NCBI RefSeq assembly: GCF_051014445.1
Contig: NC_135144.1
Span: 7,254,001 to 7,318,000 of the forward strand
Reading direction: 5' to 3'
DNA length: 64,000 nt
Source: Colletes latitarsis
Lineage: Eukaryota; Arthropoda; Insecta; Hymenoptera; Colletidae
Made by a program: the position numbers and the translations under genes. Positions 1 through 11,517 of the stretch are shown here, in pieces (positions within the stretch are counted from its first letter, which is position 1; every line of letters starts with the position of its first letter). Under the pieces are notes generated by a model. That model worked only from the letters and a program-made list of their open reading frames with translations. It did not search any database and had not been told where the DNA came from.

Positions 1-634
1 CGAAAAATTTAGGCACCTACCCCCTTGTCGATTTTTCTTAAAAATTTGTTTTTCATTTTTAATAAATTTGGTTGGCGCCGTATGGAAATGTTGTCTAATA
101 CTTTTTCGTAGGTATCCATGGGCTCTACTGCTAGACTAAATTTCAATGAGATCCCTTCACTATTGTAGGAGTTATGGCTGTTCAAAAATTGGATCATTTT
201 TATGTGGTTTTTCTCATTTTACGGGGTCAAAGAACAACTTTTTCATTATTGTTAGAATTTCTACATATTCTACACCAAAATACGTGTGGTTTGCCTTTTT
301 AAACATTAAAATCGTCCAATCCGTTCAGGAGTTATGGTGTTTTGAAGATACGCATGAAATTTCGGGGAACGATTTCTGGCCTGAAATTAGATTTTCGGTA
401 AGGAATTTTTTTCTCGAAAATGCGTAGGATTTCGGGGGTATGTGTAATGACCAAAAATGATTGTAATCGACTCGTGCAACCGAAAATAATTTTTCCAGAA
501 CGATTTGAAATTTTTTAATTTAATTATTAACTTTTTAACGAAGCCTCCATCAACAAATTGGTATTCTTGATTTTCGTCTTATTTTGACCTCTATCCCCCA
601 TTAAAATTTTTCCCTGGGGTGGCCGAACACCCTG
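1..634 (+). mobile_element. Family A element, right part (cut by window start)
   Basis: This is the right part of a family A element. It ends in the typical right terminus GGCCGAACACCCTG at 621-634, followed by TA. The interior shows the family landmarks: the CTACCCCC...TCGATTTTTCTT block near 16-45, the 'aggagttatggc' block near 167-179 and the 'caggagttatgg' block near 325-336. No credible gene is present. A weak 93-codon frame here recurs, broken differently, in other copies and is explained by shared descent. 'Plus' orientation in all family A entries means that the CTACCCCC block reads on the + strand. Confidence 0.85.
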
Positions 635-3600
635 TATAATATACGATATCGCGTTTATGAAATATCACTAATAATGTCCAGCAGACTTGGAGAATTTTAT
701 CCTATAATAACGCGCTAAGCCCGTAATATTATCCGAATTGAAATCTGTAGAGAATACTAAACGAGCGCTCTTTGATGTATGTGGCCACGATGTAAAATAT
801 TTAACGCGGCCACACGCATCGATTAATATGTAACTCGAAGTTGAGCGTAAAAGTTTATATTATCCAGAGCACGGCATCGTGTAATTATCCATTACAATTA
901 CTTCAATTTTTATGCGTATTTTAATAATATTTTAAATAAAATTCCCTTGGCTTATTTTCATTGTTTTATGAAAATTGTCCTACTGAAAACAATTCATTCA
1001 AACTTCACGATGGAACGATAGAAAGAATTTTATTATTAATTCATTTTAAATCACAAATTCCATATTTATTGCTTACTTTATGTATATCGAGGCAAAATTA
1101 AAAATGTTGACTTAATAGTTAGAATAAAGGAAAACTAGGTCATCGATTTCGTTTTCATTTGCATAAAATGATGTGCCGTATTCATTTAAATAAAGTCGTA
1201 TTGTTTGTATGTAATTATTTTTTAATTGAAGTCTAAACAAAATTAAAAATAAACGAAGAATTTTTCATCATTTTTCAAAGACTCTGAAAAGTCAATGCGA
1301 AGGGTGTTTTAGTGGAAGAGGAAATTTTTTGTATTTTATTGTAAATAAAATATATTTATATCTAGGAAAGTGAAAATTTCCGGGCTTATGTAGATACCAT
1401 CATCCTTCATCCTTAAGAATAATATAATACTTTATCAGAGTGGAACTACCTGCTTCGAACTCACCCTATATAATGGAAATGGAAGTTCGCGCTAGCAATA
1501 TCCGGATTTATTTTTCGACGAGCAAAATATATAATTCGAGTATGTCACCTGAATACACAAAACTTATCGAGGTACGTCAACGGATTGCTCTACTTTTCTG
1601 ACACGTGCGCTATTTTCAATTAACTCTTTCGACCCATAAATAAAACTCACCGATTACTCAACAATTTAAAAAAATACATAAACTTACCGATCCACGTAAG
1701 TTAAAACTTTCATAAATGTTACAATTCGACAGTAGAAGCTAGTTTTAACATAAATTTTACTGAATACGAAAACGTGACGCGTAAACCTAAATTATCGCCA
1801 AAATCTGATCAGACGAGATCCTCATATATAATTCGTAATTAACTCCAAGTCAATTATAGATTTAATTATCGCGTTCCACGCCGTGAACGTCGGCGTAAAT
1901 CGACGAATTTTACGCAAGAACTTCGCTGTAAGATAGCCTCCCAAGCGAGATAATTGTCTCTGTTCGAAACTTGGTAATTAACATGAGGTTCTTAAACGTT
2001 GCCATCGCAACAGATCCATTAACGAGGAATATGGTTTTCAGTGTTAACTCGGCGTTAACGAGATCGACAAAATTGTGTTTTCAAAATCTGAAATTAACAC
2101 GTTAATGTTATTTTAATGTTATTAACACGAATTTGTTATTTTACAATATATCAAATTAAAATAGTGTTGTTTACAATTTTACAAGTATTAGGGTTCTTCC
2201 ACTGTAAACAATATTGCAACGCATTGTAAGTTCAAAGTGTCGGTCACCGGTGACCACCGTGGCAATCAACGTGTTAGAGAAACGTTTGTAAAAAAAATCT
2301 TCTAAATTTATTAATAAGGAAATACACGTGAGAAACTAAATCGAATTGAATAAAGTTCTTTTTATCTCAAGTTTTCGAGACAGCTGACATTGAATGTCTG
2401 ACATGTCTGACCATTTCTGGTTATTTCTACTGATTTTAATTGTAAACGTTTATACTATTACGGTTTCGTTTGTTTAAATTAATTCTAATTACTTAGAAGG
2501 GGGCCATATGTACGATAAACCGACACAACCGTATTATAATACGTACAATCGATGCTTAAAAACATCAATACAAGTAGAAATATCGAGTAGTGGTCAGAAA
2601 AATTGAGTTTACTTCAATTCCTAGTTTCATTATATTGCATTATCGTTTTTAATCAATGTTTCCAACTATCGAAAGCTTTATTAATGCAGTATATATTTTC
2701 ATCGACGAAGAAAGTATAAAATTTATCTTAAGAAAAATATAAATCATTTAAAATGAGCAGTTCATGCAATACATTCGAGATTTCTATAATTTATTGTAAG
2801 TATGTACTACCAGAGAAGAGAACTTGCTGTGTTATAAAAATAATCAGTATTATATCTAAATGAGGTGTTTCATAATACACTGGAAACAAGATATTTAGAT
2901 TTGCAACCACTGAAAATAGAAATATATAAAACGTTTTCACTATAGAGTGAGAATACACATTAGGCAGAGATAAAAATTTTAATATAAAGGACGAACCCAT
3001 TTCACGGGAAATATTATCGTAATCCCGAGACAATTGCGCTCATTTATAAGCAACCGTATTTCCACGAAATATAAAACACAAGAAAACAAGAGTAAAATGG
3101 ATAATTCGCTAAAATCGTAAAATCAGACTGGAATATTTTGAAACAGGAATTTTAAGATTTCGTCACGATTGGAAATACTGTGTCGATTACTGAACGAGTG
3201 ATAAATGTCTTAACGATGTAAATACAACTTTTATTTCAAAATTGCAACTGAGAAGGATGTAGGAACGAAAATTCGGGCGATTGTTTTCTAATTATATAGC
3301 GATATAAATCGTTACAAAATCGTTATAGATTATTATTCAATGAACTATTAGAAACCATTACTGGTTCGTTCATGGCATAAATGAAAAATTACGAGATGAA
3401 TGGTTGCAGGAATATTTATATTCGGAACATGACTGCGCTACTGAAACTTTCGTTAAGAATTCTAGGAGCACGACTATGTCCTCAATAGGTTAACTGATTA
3501 GCTCCATGGTCCGGGACATTAAATGAAACGTAAGAAAAATCAAAATTGTTTCGTGCAAGCAACGATAGCAGACTCTAAAACTGGCGTAGCATTTTGAAAC

Positions 3601-4080
3601 AAAACTCTCTTATCCTCAAACTTCGAAACATTTAAATCAGACCTCGTAAAATAGAATTAAATTTCTATTTTTAACACATTGACTATCAGACCCCCTGAAA
3701 TTGTCCAGGAAAATGAAACTTTGTTTTTAGATGATTGGAAACTACCAGATATTTTGCCCATCCTCTTTGAAAAATGAAAATTAAGGTACAGATACAATTT
3801 GTTGAGCCGTTTATAATCTCGCGGCAATAAGCACGCGACCAAAATGGCGACACCTATAATAAGGTTGAAGATCGTGCGGGGATTCCCAAGTCTTTTCTTC
3901 GAGTCGAGTCGAGTCGTTTGTTCGAGCCGCATGATCGGCATTACTGTAATTGATTTATGTTAAACTGTGTAATATCTAATGAATAATTAAAGTGGTTGTG
4001 TTTAATATTTTAAATATTGTCTATATTGTCTGTATAAAAGTTATTTAATCAGTTCCTATGCAAGGGGACCTGATATTTTT
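635..4080. other. Unassigned AT-rich DNA
   Basis: I see no convincing coding region, RNA gene or complete mobile element here. Features are minor: AT-rich single-copy-looking DNA, a short GAGTC tandem run near 3898-3915, and at about 3750-3800 a short stretch resembling the start of the family B-associated block. The 45 bp near 4032-4075 recur inverted near 57285-57330, so an unrecognised dispersed repeat ends here. Confidence 0.5.
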
Positions 4081-4438
4081 CAACACAATTTTCATTCAGT
4101 CATTTCATGTTACTACTTTATTATAAATTTTATAACGCTTATATTAAATTCAAATAAATATGCAGTAAACATAATTGTACTAGGGAGCAAATCTTGAAGA
4201 TAACGTGGATTTTTAAAAGTTACTATAAGTGAATTTTAAACCAATTTTTTATACGTGCACATTTAAAATCATAGAAGGACTCATGGACAATATTATAGAA
4301 GGGTTGAAGTAGTATTAATAAAAAAAATACGAAAAAGTAATTGATAGAATTTTATTATTAATTTTAACAATCGTTTACAAACGAGGTTGATACGTGCATA
4401 AAATGAAAATTTTGAATGCAGAGCGACATTTTCACGCA
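4080..4438 (+). repeat. Family B-associated ~370-bp block
   Basis: The block is closely similar to 22010-22385 and, inverted, to 29815-30165. More diverged copies lie at 23030-23370 (+), 28850-29170 (-) and 31560-31850 (-). Shared landmarks are a run resembling 'ataaattttataacgc', the phrase 'gaaggactcatggacaat' and a terminal 'gaatgcagagcgacatttt'. It is non-coding. It is always found next to pogo-like termini, so it may be part of a larger non-autonomous element. Confidence 0.7.
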
Positions 4439-4448
4439 CGATTATACT

Positions 4449-6035
4449 GTAATCCCTCTGTAAAATTTGTCCACCTACACGAATTTTTTTCTCACAAGCG
4501 CGTAGGATTTTGGAGATAGGTCTATTTACCAAAAATGCTTGTAATTGACACCTGCAACTAAAAATAATTTTTCGAAGATAATTCCAAATTCTTTTTTTTC
4601 ATCTAAAACTTTCAGCATTTACTCGAATTTTTTTCTCGAAAGTGGGTAGGAATTCGAGGGTATGTGTATTGTCCAAAAATGATTGTAATTGACACCTGCA
4701 GCCAAAAATATTTTTTTAGAACGATTTGAAATTTTTTAATTTTATCGAAAAAATTAGGCACCTACCCTCTGTCAATTCTTCTTAAAAATTCGTTTTTGAT
4801 TTTTAGTAATTTCGTTTGACGTTCTACAGAAAACTTGTTTAATACTATTTTGTAGGTACCCATGGGATCTACTTTAGGAAAAAGTTTCATTGAAATGTAT
4901 TCACTATTATAGGAGTTATGGCTGTTTGAAGATTGGACCATTTTTATGAAGTTTTTCTAAAATTACAGGATCAAGAAACAACTTTTCGAATATTTTTATA
5001 ATTGCTACATATTCTACACTAAAATACGCGGCGTTTGGCTTTTTGAACATTAAAATCATCCAATCCGTTCAGAAGTTATGACGTTTTAAAGATTCGCATG
5101 AAATTTACAGGAAACATTTCTGGGCCTGAAATTATATTTTCGGTAAGGAATTTTTTTCTCGAAAAAATATTGACCAAAAATGATTATAATTGACCTCCGC
5201 AACCGAAAATAATTTTTGTCAAAATGATTCAATATTTTTTTTTTGCCGAAGAATTTCGGCATCTACCCCTGGTCGATTTTTCTTAAAAATTCGTTTTTCA
5301 TTTTTAATAAATTTGTTTGACGTTGCACAGAAATGTTGTCTAATACTTTTTTATAGGTGCCCAAGAGCATTACTTCAGAAAAAAGTTTCATTGAAATATA
5401 TTCATTATTGTAAAAGTTATGGCCGTTTAGAAATTGGACCATTTTTATGTGGTTTTTCTAACTTTAGGGGGCCAAGGAATAACTTTTCGAATATTGTTAG
5501 AATTTCTACATATTCTTCGCCAAAATACGCATCGTTTGCCTTTTGAAACATTAGAATCTCCCATCCAAATTTTTCCCAGGGGTGGCCGAACATCCTGTAT
5601 ATCAAAATCAACACATGGTTTACATTCACGAGGTATTCGTAAAACAAACCTATACTTTTTCGTGGCGATTCCTTTTACGGATAAATTTAATTAAAATTGT
5701 ATAGTATACGCTTGAAAAATTATTTCAAAATAAATCGTACGTCAAGGGATTAACACTACTATCATAAAAGGTATATTTTATTTTGCAGTCCTTTTCTAAT
5801 TCATAACCGTGAGAACAAATGTGGTTTTGCTTACTATCATTTCCATTGGAAATAACTCAGCAATGCCATTAAAATAATTTCATAGATATAAATTAGAAAA
5901 TATAAAAATTTTATTTTCCTTCTTCATTTCATTCATAAGTACGTCGTTACTGATAGCGAGTTATAGATAATCTCCTTGTAGAGGCAGTTTTAGAAATAGG
6001 TGGGTGACCACTACGCGAGATTGTTCATGAAAACG
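4449..6035. mobile_element. Family B (pogo/Tigger-like) remnant interrupted by family A
   Basis: The terminal CTGTAATCCCTC is present at the left. The right part, about 5745-6035, matches the right part of the 566-bp family B element at 22389-22954, including 'atcataaaagg' and the 'cgagttatagataatct' stretch. In between, the interior has been replaced by family A sequence (about 4459-5597). This is therefore a third, direct-orientation copy of the sequence found in the inverted arms at 22.4-22.9 and 29.2-29.8 kb. Confidence 0.6.
4459..5597 (+). mobile_element. Family A element, left TIR missing
   Basis: The interior contains one short and one long monomer module. The right terminus GGCCGAACATCCTG at 5584-5597 is followed by TA. 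The left terminal repeat is missing, and the inner two thirds of the right terminal repeat are also deleted: the sequence jumps from the 'cgtttgccttttgaaacatt' block straight to 'agaatctcccat'. No gene is supported. Confidence 0.8.
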
Positions 6036-6353
6036 AAACTTTGTTTTTAGATTGGAAACTGCCATAATTTGTCTCGTTAAAATTCAAGAGACCTATCTAG
6101 ATTTATTTTGTTTAACATCTAATATTGAAGTCGATTGTAGATCGAGAGCGTCACGTAGTCGATTGGTGAGAGCGCCACCATAATGCTCCACCTTGATTTA
6201 GTTAGTACGTCTCATGACACGTACGAGAGATGTATCGAAATACAGTTTTTTTATAAAAGGTTAACCACGTGCAAACTATTTCTTTTTACCATGTTCAACT
6301 CCTGCCACGTACCTCATCAACATCTAATCTTAAAAATTGATTTTCTTAATTTT
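6036..6353. other. Unassigned sequence before tandem array
   Basis: I see no supported gene. A 66-codon plus-strand frame at 6183-6383 runs into the tandem array and resembles nothing I know. Confidence 0.4.
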
Positions 6354-6695
6354 TTAATGGAAAGTCGTGGCACCCATATATAGCAGTTTTAAAATCGTTT
6401 TAAAAAATAATGTAACTACATTTTGAACATTTTCATTGAATTAATGGAAAGTCATGGCACCCATATATGGCAGTTTCAAAATCGTTTTAAAAAATAATTA
6501 CATTTTGAACATTTTCATTGAATTAATGGAAAGTCATGGCACCCATATATGAAAGTTTCAAAATCGTCTTAAAAAATAATGTAACTACATTTTGAACATT
6601 TTCATTGAATTAATGGAAAGTCATGGCACCCATATATGGCAGTTTTAAAATCGTTTTAAAAAGTAATCACATTTTGAACATTTTCATTGAATTTA
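6354..6695 (+). repeat. Tandem repeat, four units of 82-87 bp
   Basis: Units begin TTAATGGAAAGTC at 6354, 6441, 6523 and 6610. Units 1 and 3 (87 bp) carry GTAACTACATTTTG, while units 2 and 4 lack about 5 bp at that place. The array therefore has an alternating long/short pattern, as expected if a dimer was duplicated. It is non-coding. Confidence 0.9.
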
Positions 6696-7375
6696 TAGTT
6701 TCATACTTTTAAACTCGAAGCGTCAGTGACATTTCTTTCCTAACGTATACAGCAGTCTCAGTCCATTTCGTTCGTTTGTCACGTGTACGATAAATGACCA
6801 ACGCCCATGGAGGATTAAGTTTGCGGTAAAACTGCAACTTTCGACCGGTAATTCTTTCGGTAATATCAGGACCAGGATCGATGTTTTTTACGGGGCAAAG
6901 TTTTAACTGCGGAAGCCGCTTAAAACGAGCATTGTTCTTCTACTTTATAACCGGCTCTTTTCTCCCCTCTGGTACCCGAAAAGAAGTCGATTCCATTAGT
7001 AGCTCGGGGTTCGGTTGAAATACAACCGGTCGCCTTATCTTTACGAGACACGAAATAATCTTTACGCGTTGGAAAGCTTAATTCCTGCAACTGTAAAGGG
7101 CGTGCACGCGATGCAACCGAGATGCGACAAGAGCAAATCGAAAACGTTCGATGAAATTCTTTGGGTATGACCTTTACCGCGAAGCAAAGCTTTGAGAATC
7201 AGTCAGGTATGTGTGCATCTAATTACAGCGATGTTCGTATTCCCATCACTCACTCGAGACTGTGGAGTGCTGTTTAAATGGACGTGAAATCTATTCCGTT
7301 CCACGAACCGACTGCGTTTGCCTCCGAGTTGCTGGCTTCTAAAGGCGACTGCTTAAATTCGGGATCAAGACTAAG
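6696..7375. other. Unassigned, less AT-rich DNA
   Basis: Base composition is noticeably less AT-rich than on either side, and no repeats are seen. No reading frame of useful length or recognisable protein similarity is present. It could hold regulatory or exonic host sequence, but nothing in it lets me say so. Confidence 0.4.
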
Positions 7376-8699
7376 TAACAGCCACTGAATAGGATACAAT
7401 TACATAATGCTAACATAATAATTCAGAAGGTACAGTCCTCGGTAGGTAATTAATTCTCTTAAAGAAACTGTTAACTATAAACGATACTGTATTTTTCATC
7501 GTATTTGCGTTTACAAATGTACCAAAAGGCAATTGTTTTTTAACATTCAAATTCATAAGCCACATTACCATGCATTCAATTCGATATAGGTTTTATGTTT
7601 TTAAATTATTCTTCACTTTAACGTAATGGTTAAAGAATAAATTATCTGTTTACTTTTTCAGCTCATTAAAATTGTCTTGATATGAAAAATATTGTAAAAA
7701 ACCGTACAAAAGAATTTTGTATCAACGTAATCTAATTATTTTTAAACATACTCCTTTCTCGATTGTATTATGATTCATTGGGATGTTCTGTATATTTAAA
7801 AAATTACTTTATCAAAAAATAACAGCCACTGAATAGGATACAATTACATACTGCTAACATAATAATTCAGGAGGTACAGTCCTCGGTAGGTAATTAATTC
7901 TCTTAATGAAACTGCTAACTATAAACGATATTGTAGTTTTCATCGTATTTGCGTTGACAAATGTATCAAAAGGCAATTGTTTTTTTAACATTCAAATTTA
8001 TAAGCCACATTATCATGCATTCAATTCGATATAGTTTTTATCTTTTGAAATTATTCTGCACTTTAACGTAACGGTTAAAGAATAAATTATCTGTTTACTT
8101 TTTCAGCTCATTAAAATTGTCTTGATATGAAAAATATTGTAAAAAACCGTACAAAAGAATTTTGTTTCAACGTAATCTAATTATTTTTAAACATACTCCT
8201 TTCTCGATTGTATTATGATTCATTGGGATGTTCTGTATATTTAAAAAATTACTTTATCAAAAAATAACAGCCACTGAATAGGATACAATTACATACTGCT
8301 AACATAATAATTCAGAAGGTACAGTCCTCGGTAGGTAATTAATTCTCTTAATGAAACTGCTAACTATAAACGATACTGTATTTTTCATCGTATTTGCGTT
8401 TACACATGTACCAAAAGGCAATTGTTTTTTAACATTCAAATTTATAAGCCACATTACCATGCATTCAATTCGATATAGTTTTTATGTTTTTAAATTATTC
8501 TTCACTTTAACGTAATGGTTAAAGAATAAATTATCTGTTTACTTTTTTGGCTCATTAAAATTTTCTTGATATGAAAAATGTAGAAAAGAATTTTATTTCT
8601 TCGTAATCTATTTATTTTTACACATGCCCCTTTTTCGATTGTATTATGATTCGTTGGGACGTACTGTATATTTAAAAAATTACTTTATCAAAAAATAAT
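7376..8699 (+). repeat. Tandem triplication, ~444-bp unit
   Basis: Three head-to-tail units begin TAACAGCCACTGAATAGG at 7376, 7820 and 8265. The first two are 444-445 bp. The third is about 435 bp, with a small deletion near 8578. Differences are scattered substitutions, so the copies are recent. No coding capacity is conserved across units. Confidence 0.93.
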
Positions 8700-9631
8700 T
8701 GTCTGCACAGTAAAGTTTTCATTTAACCAAGGTCCGAGCAACGAAAAGTTTACACAGTAAATGAAATGTTATGTTTGTAAAATGCGATCTGTTTGTATAT
8801 TTTATACGAGCCGTGTACTTTGGTCCTGATTCACGTCGAGGAAAGTGTTTTTATGTAAATACACTTGTTATTAATGGAAATAGACGAATAAAATCTTCCG
8901 TCGAAGATGTCGTAGCTGGAAAATATATTTTCCCTCGATATCGACTCAATATCTACTATAGCTGTAGGTTGGATAATGTAAACGCGTCTTTAGATCTCTC
9001 ATCTTTCGACCCTTTGCAAGCTACGTGCACCGTGCGACGGAAAAAGAAGACGACAGGAACGTAAGGAAATATGATAACACGCTTGTTATTTATTCCCCTT
9101 TAGAAAGATGATATGTTTCTTGCGAAGCTGCTACAAATTTTAAGAGCATTTCGAAAACCCTGTTGTTTTAACAGCATCTGGGTCTCGTACATATTTTTCT
9201 GAGCATTGGCGAACGAAAACTTTGGCATTTTAATTTTAATTGCAGTTTTCAAATAAAAGGACTAAAAGAATAATAAATTTTCAGCTTTACATTTAACACA
9301 CCTATAAGTGATACTTGAAGAAGGCAATGTTTTAAATTAACAAAATGTAAGACCATATTTTTAATTAAATATAAATTTCTAACAAAAATATTAAAAATTA
9401 ATTTAAAGATTAAATATTTTTATTGTATATCGAATCATTTATTTTCTTATAGTATCGTGTATTGTTTATTCTAACATGTATCAATAAAATCTCACTCTTG
9501 CCCTTACCAAGATGCCTACGATAAGTGAATTTAGTCAAAATTAAATATTTTTTACTAGAATATTCAATTTAAAGAAAATTTTCTTGTTTTTTCAACAAAA
9601 CCTAAAATTTTAATTTAAAAGAAATCTTATT
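8700..9631. other. Unassigned AT-rich DNA
   Basis: A 97-codon plus-strand frame at 8771-9064 ends in a basic tail and matches no family I recognise. It lies in slightly more balanced sequence, so it might be part of an exon, but there is no supporting splice or homology evidence. The rest is AT-rich. The stretch 9425-9600 is similar to 20757-20940 inside the inverted duplication arm. Confidence 0.4.
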
Positions 9632-10235
9632 CAGTTTTATTTACAATCAATGGATTTGTTTAAAATTAAATATATTTAACCAGAATATTTAATTCAAAAT
9701 AAATGTTCCTATTTTTCCAACAAATTCAATAGTTATTTTAGATACGATAAACATTAAAAATCCCGGGAATTTAACAGCAGAATAAACTTAGGTACTTTAT
9801 ATTTATGTTTAATAAAGTATACAATTATAAATTTCAAGTACGACGTACGCACTGTGTAATTTGTACGAACATTAAAAAATTGTAACCAATGTAGGTACAT
9901 CAATTTCAAGAATTAATTATTTTCAGTTTTATTTACAATCAATGGATTTGTTTAAAATTAAAAATTTATATAAAAATTAAATATATTTAACCAGAATATT
10001 TAAATCAAAATAAATGTTCCTATTTTTCCAACAAATTCAATAGTTATTTTAGATACGATAAACATTAAAAATCCCGAGAATTTAACAGCAGAATAAACTT
10101 AGGTACTTTATATTTATGTTTAATAAAGTATACAATTATAAATTTCAAGTACGACGTACACACTGTGTAATTTGTACGAACATTAAAAAATTCTAGCCAA
10201 TGTAGGTACATCAATTTCAAGAATTAATTACTTTC
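9632..10235 (+). repeat. Direct duplication, ~292-bp unit
   Basis: The unit starting CAGTTTTATTTACAATCAAT at 9632 is repeated from 9924. The second copy contains a small extra internal repeat of about 20 bp near 9960-9980. Otherwise the copies are nearly identical, which implies a recent tandem duplication. The duplication is non-coding. Confidence 0.9.
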
Positions 10236-11321
10236 AGTATTTTAACATTTCCGTTAACTCTTTGATATATTTTCTAATTATAACGTTAAAATTTAATTAA
10301 GTGCGTTTCGTTCGTTTGTGGGATGCTTGTTTATCATTCGCGACACGAAACAATTGATAGGCGGAATTTGCTGAAAAATTCCCGTTCGAAAGCGTGGCAC
10401 GAGATGGAGCGAACGGAATCGAAGCATCATTAATGATTGGCTTTATTCATGCAGGAAATTACATTATGCGCGAGAATTTTGTCACGCCGACGTGACACGT
10501 ATACGAGGATGGCTGTTCAAACGAGTTGATTCATTCGGTTGCCTCAGCCATCTGACATTCTCGCTATATTCACCGCAAATCCTTGTTTTTATCAACCCTT
10601 TTTCATTCACCGTGCATCCGGAACCTGATCGCGTGAATTCATATTTACTGTCCCTAAAAAAACCTATATCCCACCTTTCACTATTCCATTTTTTCTTTTT
10701 CGTAACACAAGGTACGACAATACCGAATAATTGCTTTTTAGTTCTTAGTAGGAATAATGTATAGTAAATATTATTAAATAAATAAACGTAAATATTATTA
10801 ACCGTATTCGTGGAAAATGTTTTTATACAAATGGTATGATCTTGAAACAGAAAGATAAAATCAATAATGGAAGGGATCTTTCTCGTAAAGATTAAAAAAA
10901 GCGAGAATGTCAAAGTTAAGAGAAGATAACGGTTTAATTTGCTTTTCTGTTCATAAAGAATTTAGCATCCCTTAAAGAAGTTGTTCAAAAACTGACGTAT
11001 ACTTTTGAGTTTTAGAAAGGATTCACGAGTCGAGCAGATTCGATCAGAAAATATCTCGTCGTAATAGTACACTCAACAATTCTGGTGAAAGAGGTTAAAT
11101 TCGAAATTGATTTTAAATACGTTACCTTGCAACGTTTTTCCATTTCCACGAATAAAAAAAGTTACAAAAGGTACGCAATTCCAGCCAATTAAATTTTAAA
11201 GTAATACAACACGCAAATATTGAACCAGATACCAAAATATGAGTTTCAAAAATGTTACGATGAATCGGATCCAACATTGAAACGAACTACGGTAACAAAT
11301 TATTCTCGAAACTTTATTCGA
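10236..11321. other. Unassigned DNA
   Basis: Two overlapping antisense frames (10482-10913 minus, 10492-10764 plus) are the only long frames, and neither resembles a known protein. No repeats or RNA genes are seen. Confidence 0.4.
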
Positions 11322-11402
11322 ACTGTGGTCCGATAGTAGTATAAAATGTAATTTATTCAGGTCTAATAAACCATATAGCGAAATTACAAAGGTAGCTAAG
11401 AA
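11322..11402 (+). repeat. Left piece of duplicated segment (possible BEL-related LTR piece)
   Basis: This segment starts TGTGGTCCGATAGTAG and contains 'ggtctaataaacc', an AATAAA-type signal. It is repeated at 13775-13857. It continues, after the LINE and mariner-like insertions, at 13462-13575. It lies 2.7 kb upstream of BEL/Pao coding remnants, so it may be LTR or untranslated sequence of the same element, but I could not find both LTR edges. Confidence 0.55.
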
Positions 11403-11517
11403 CGTTAAGATTTTTGAAAGAAATCGGAGTATACGAGGATATGTTATAAGTGGATATAACTGTCATAGTATATTATAAATGGAACTACTGCAACACCATT
11501 CGAGAACTAGCACTATA

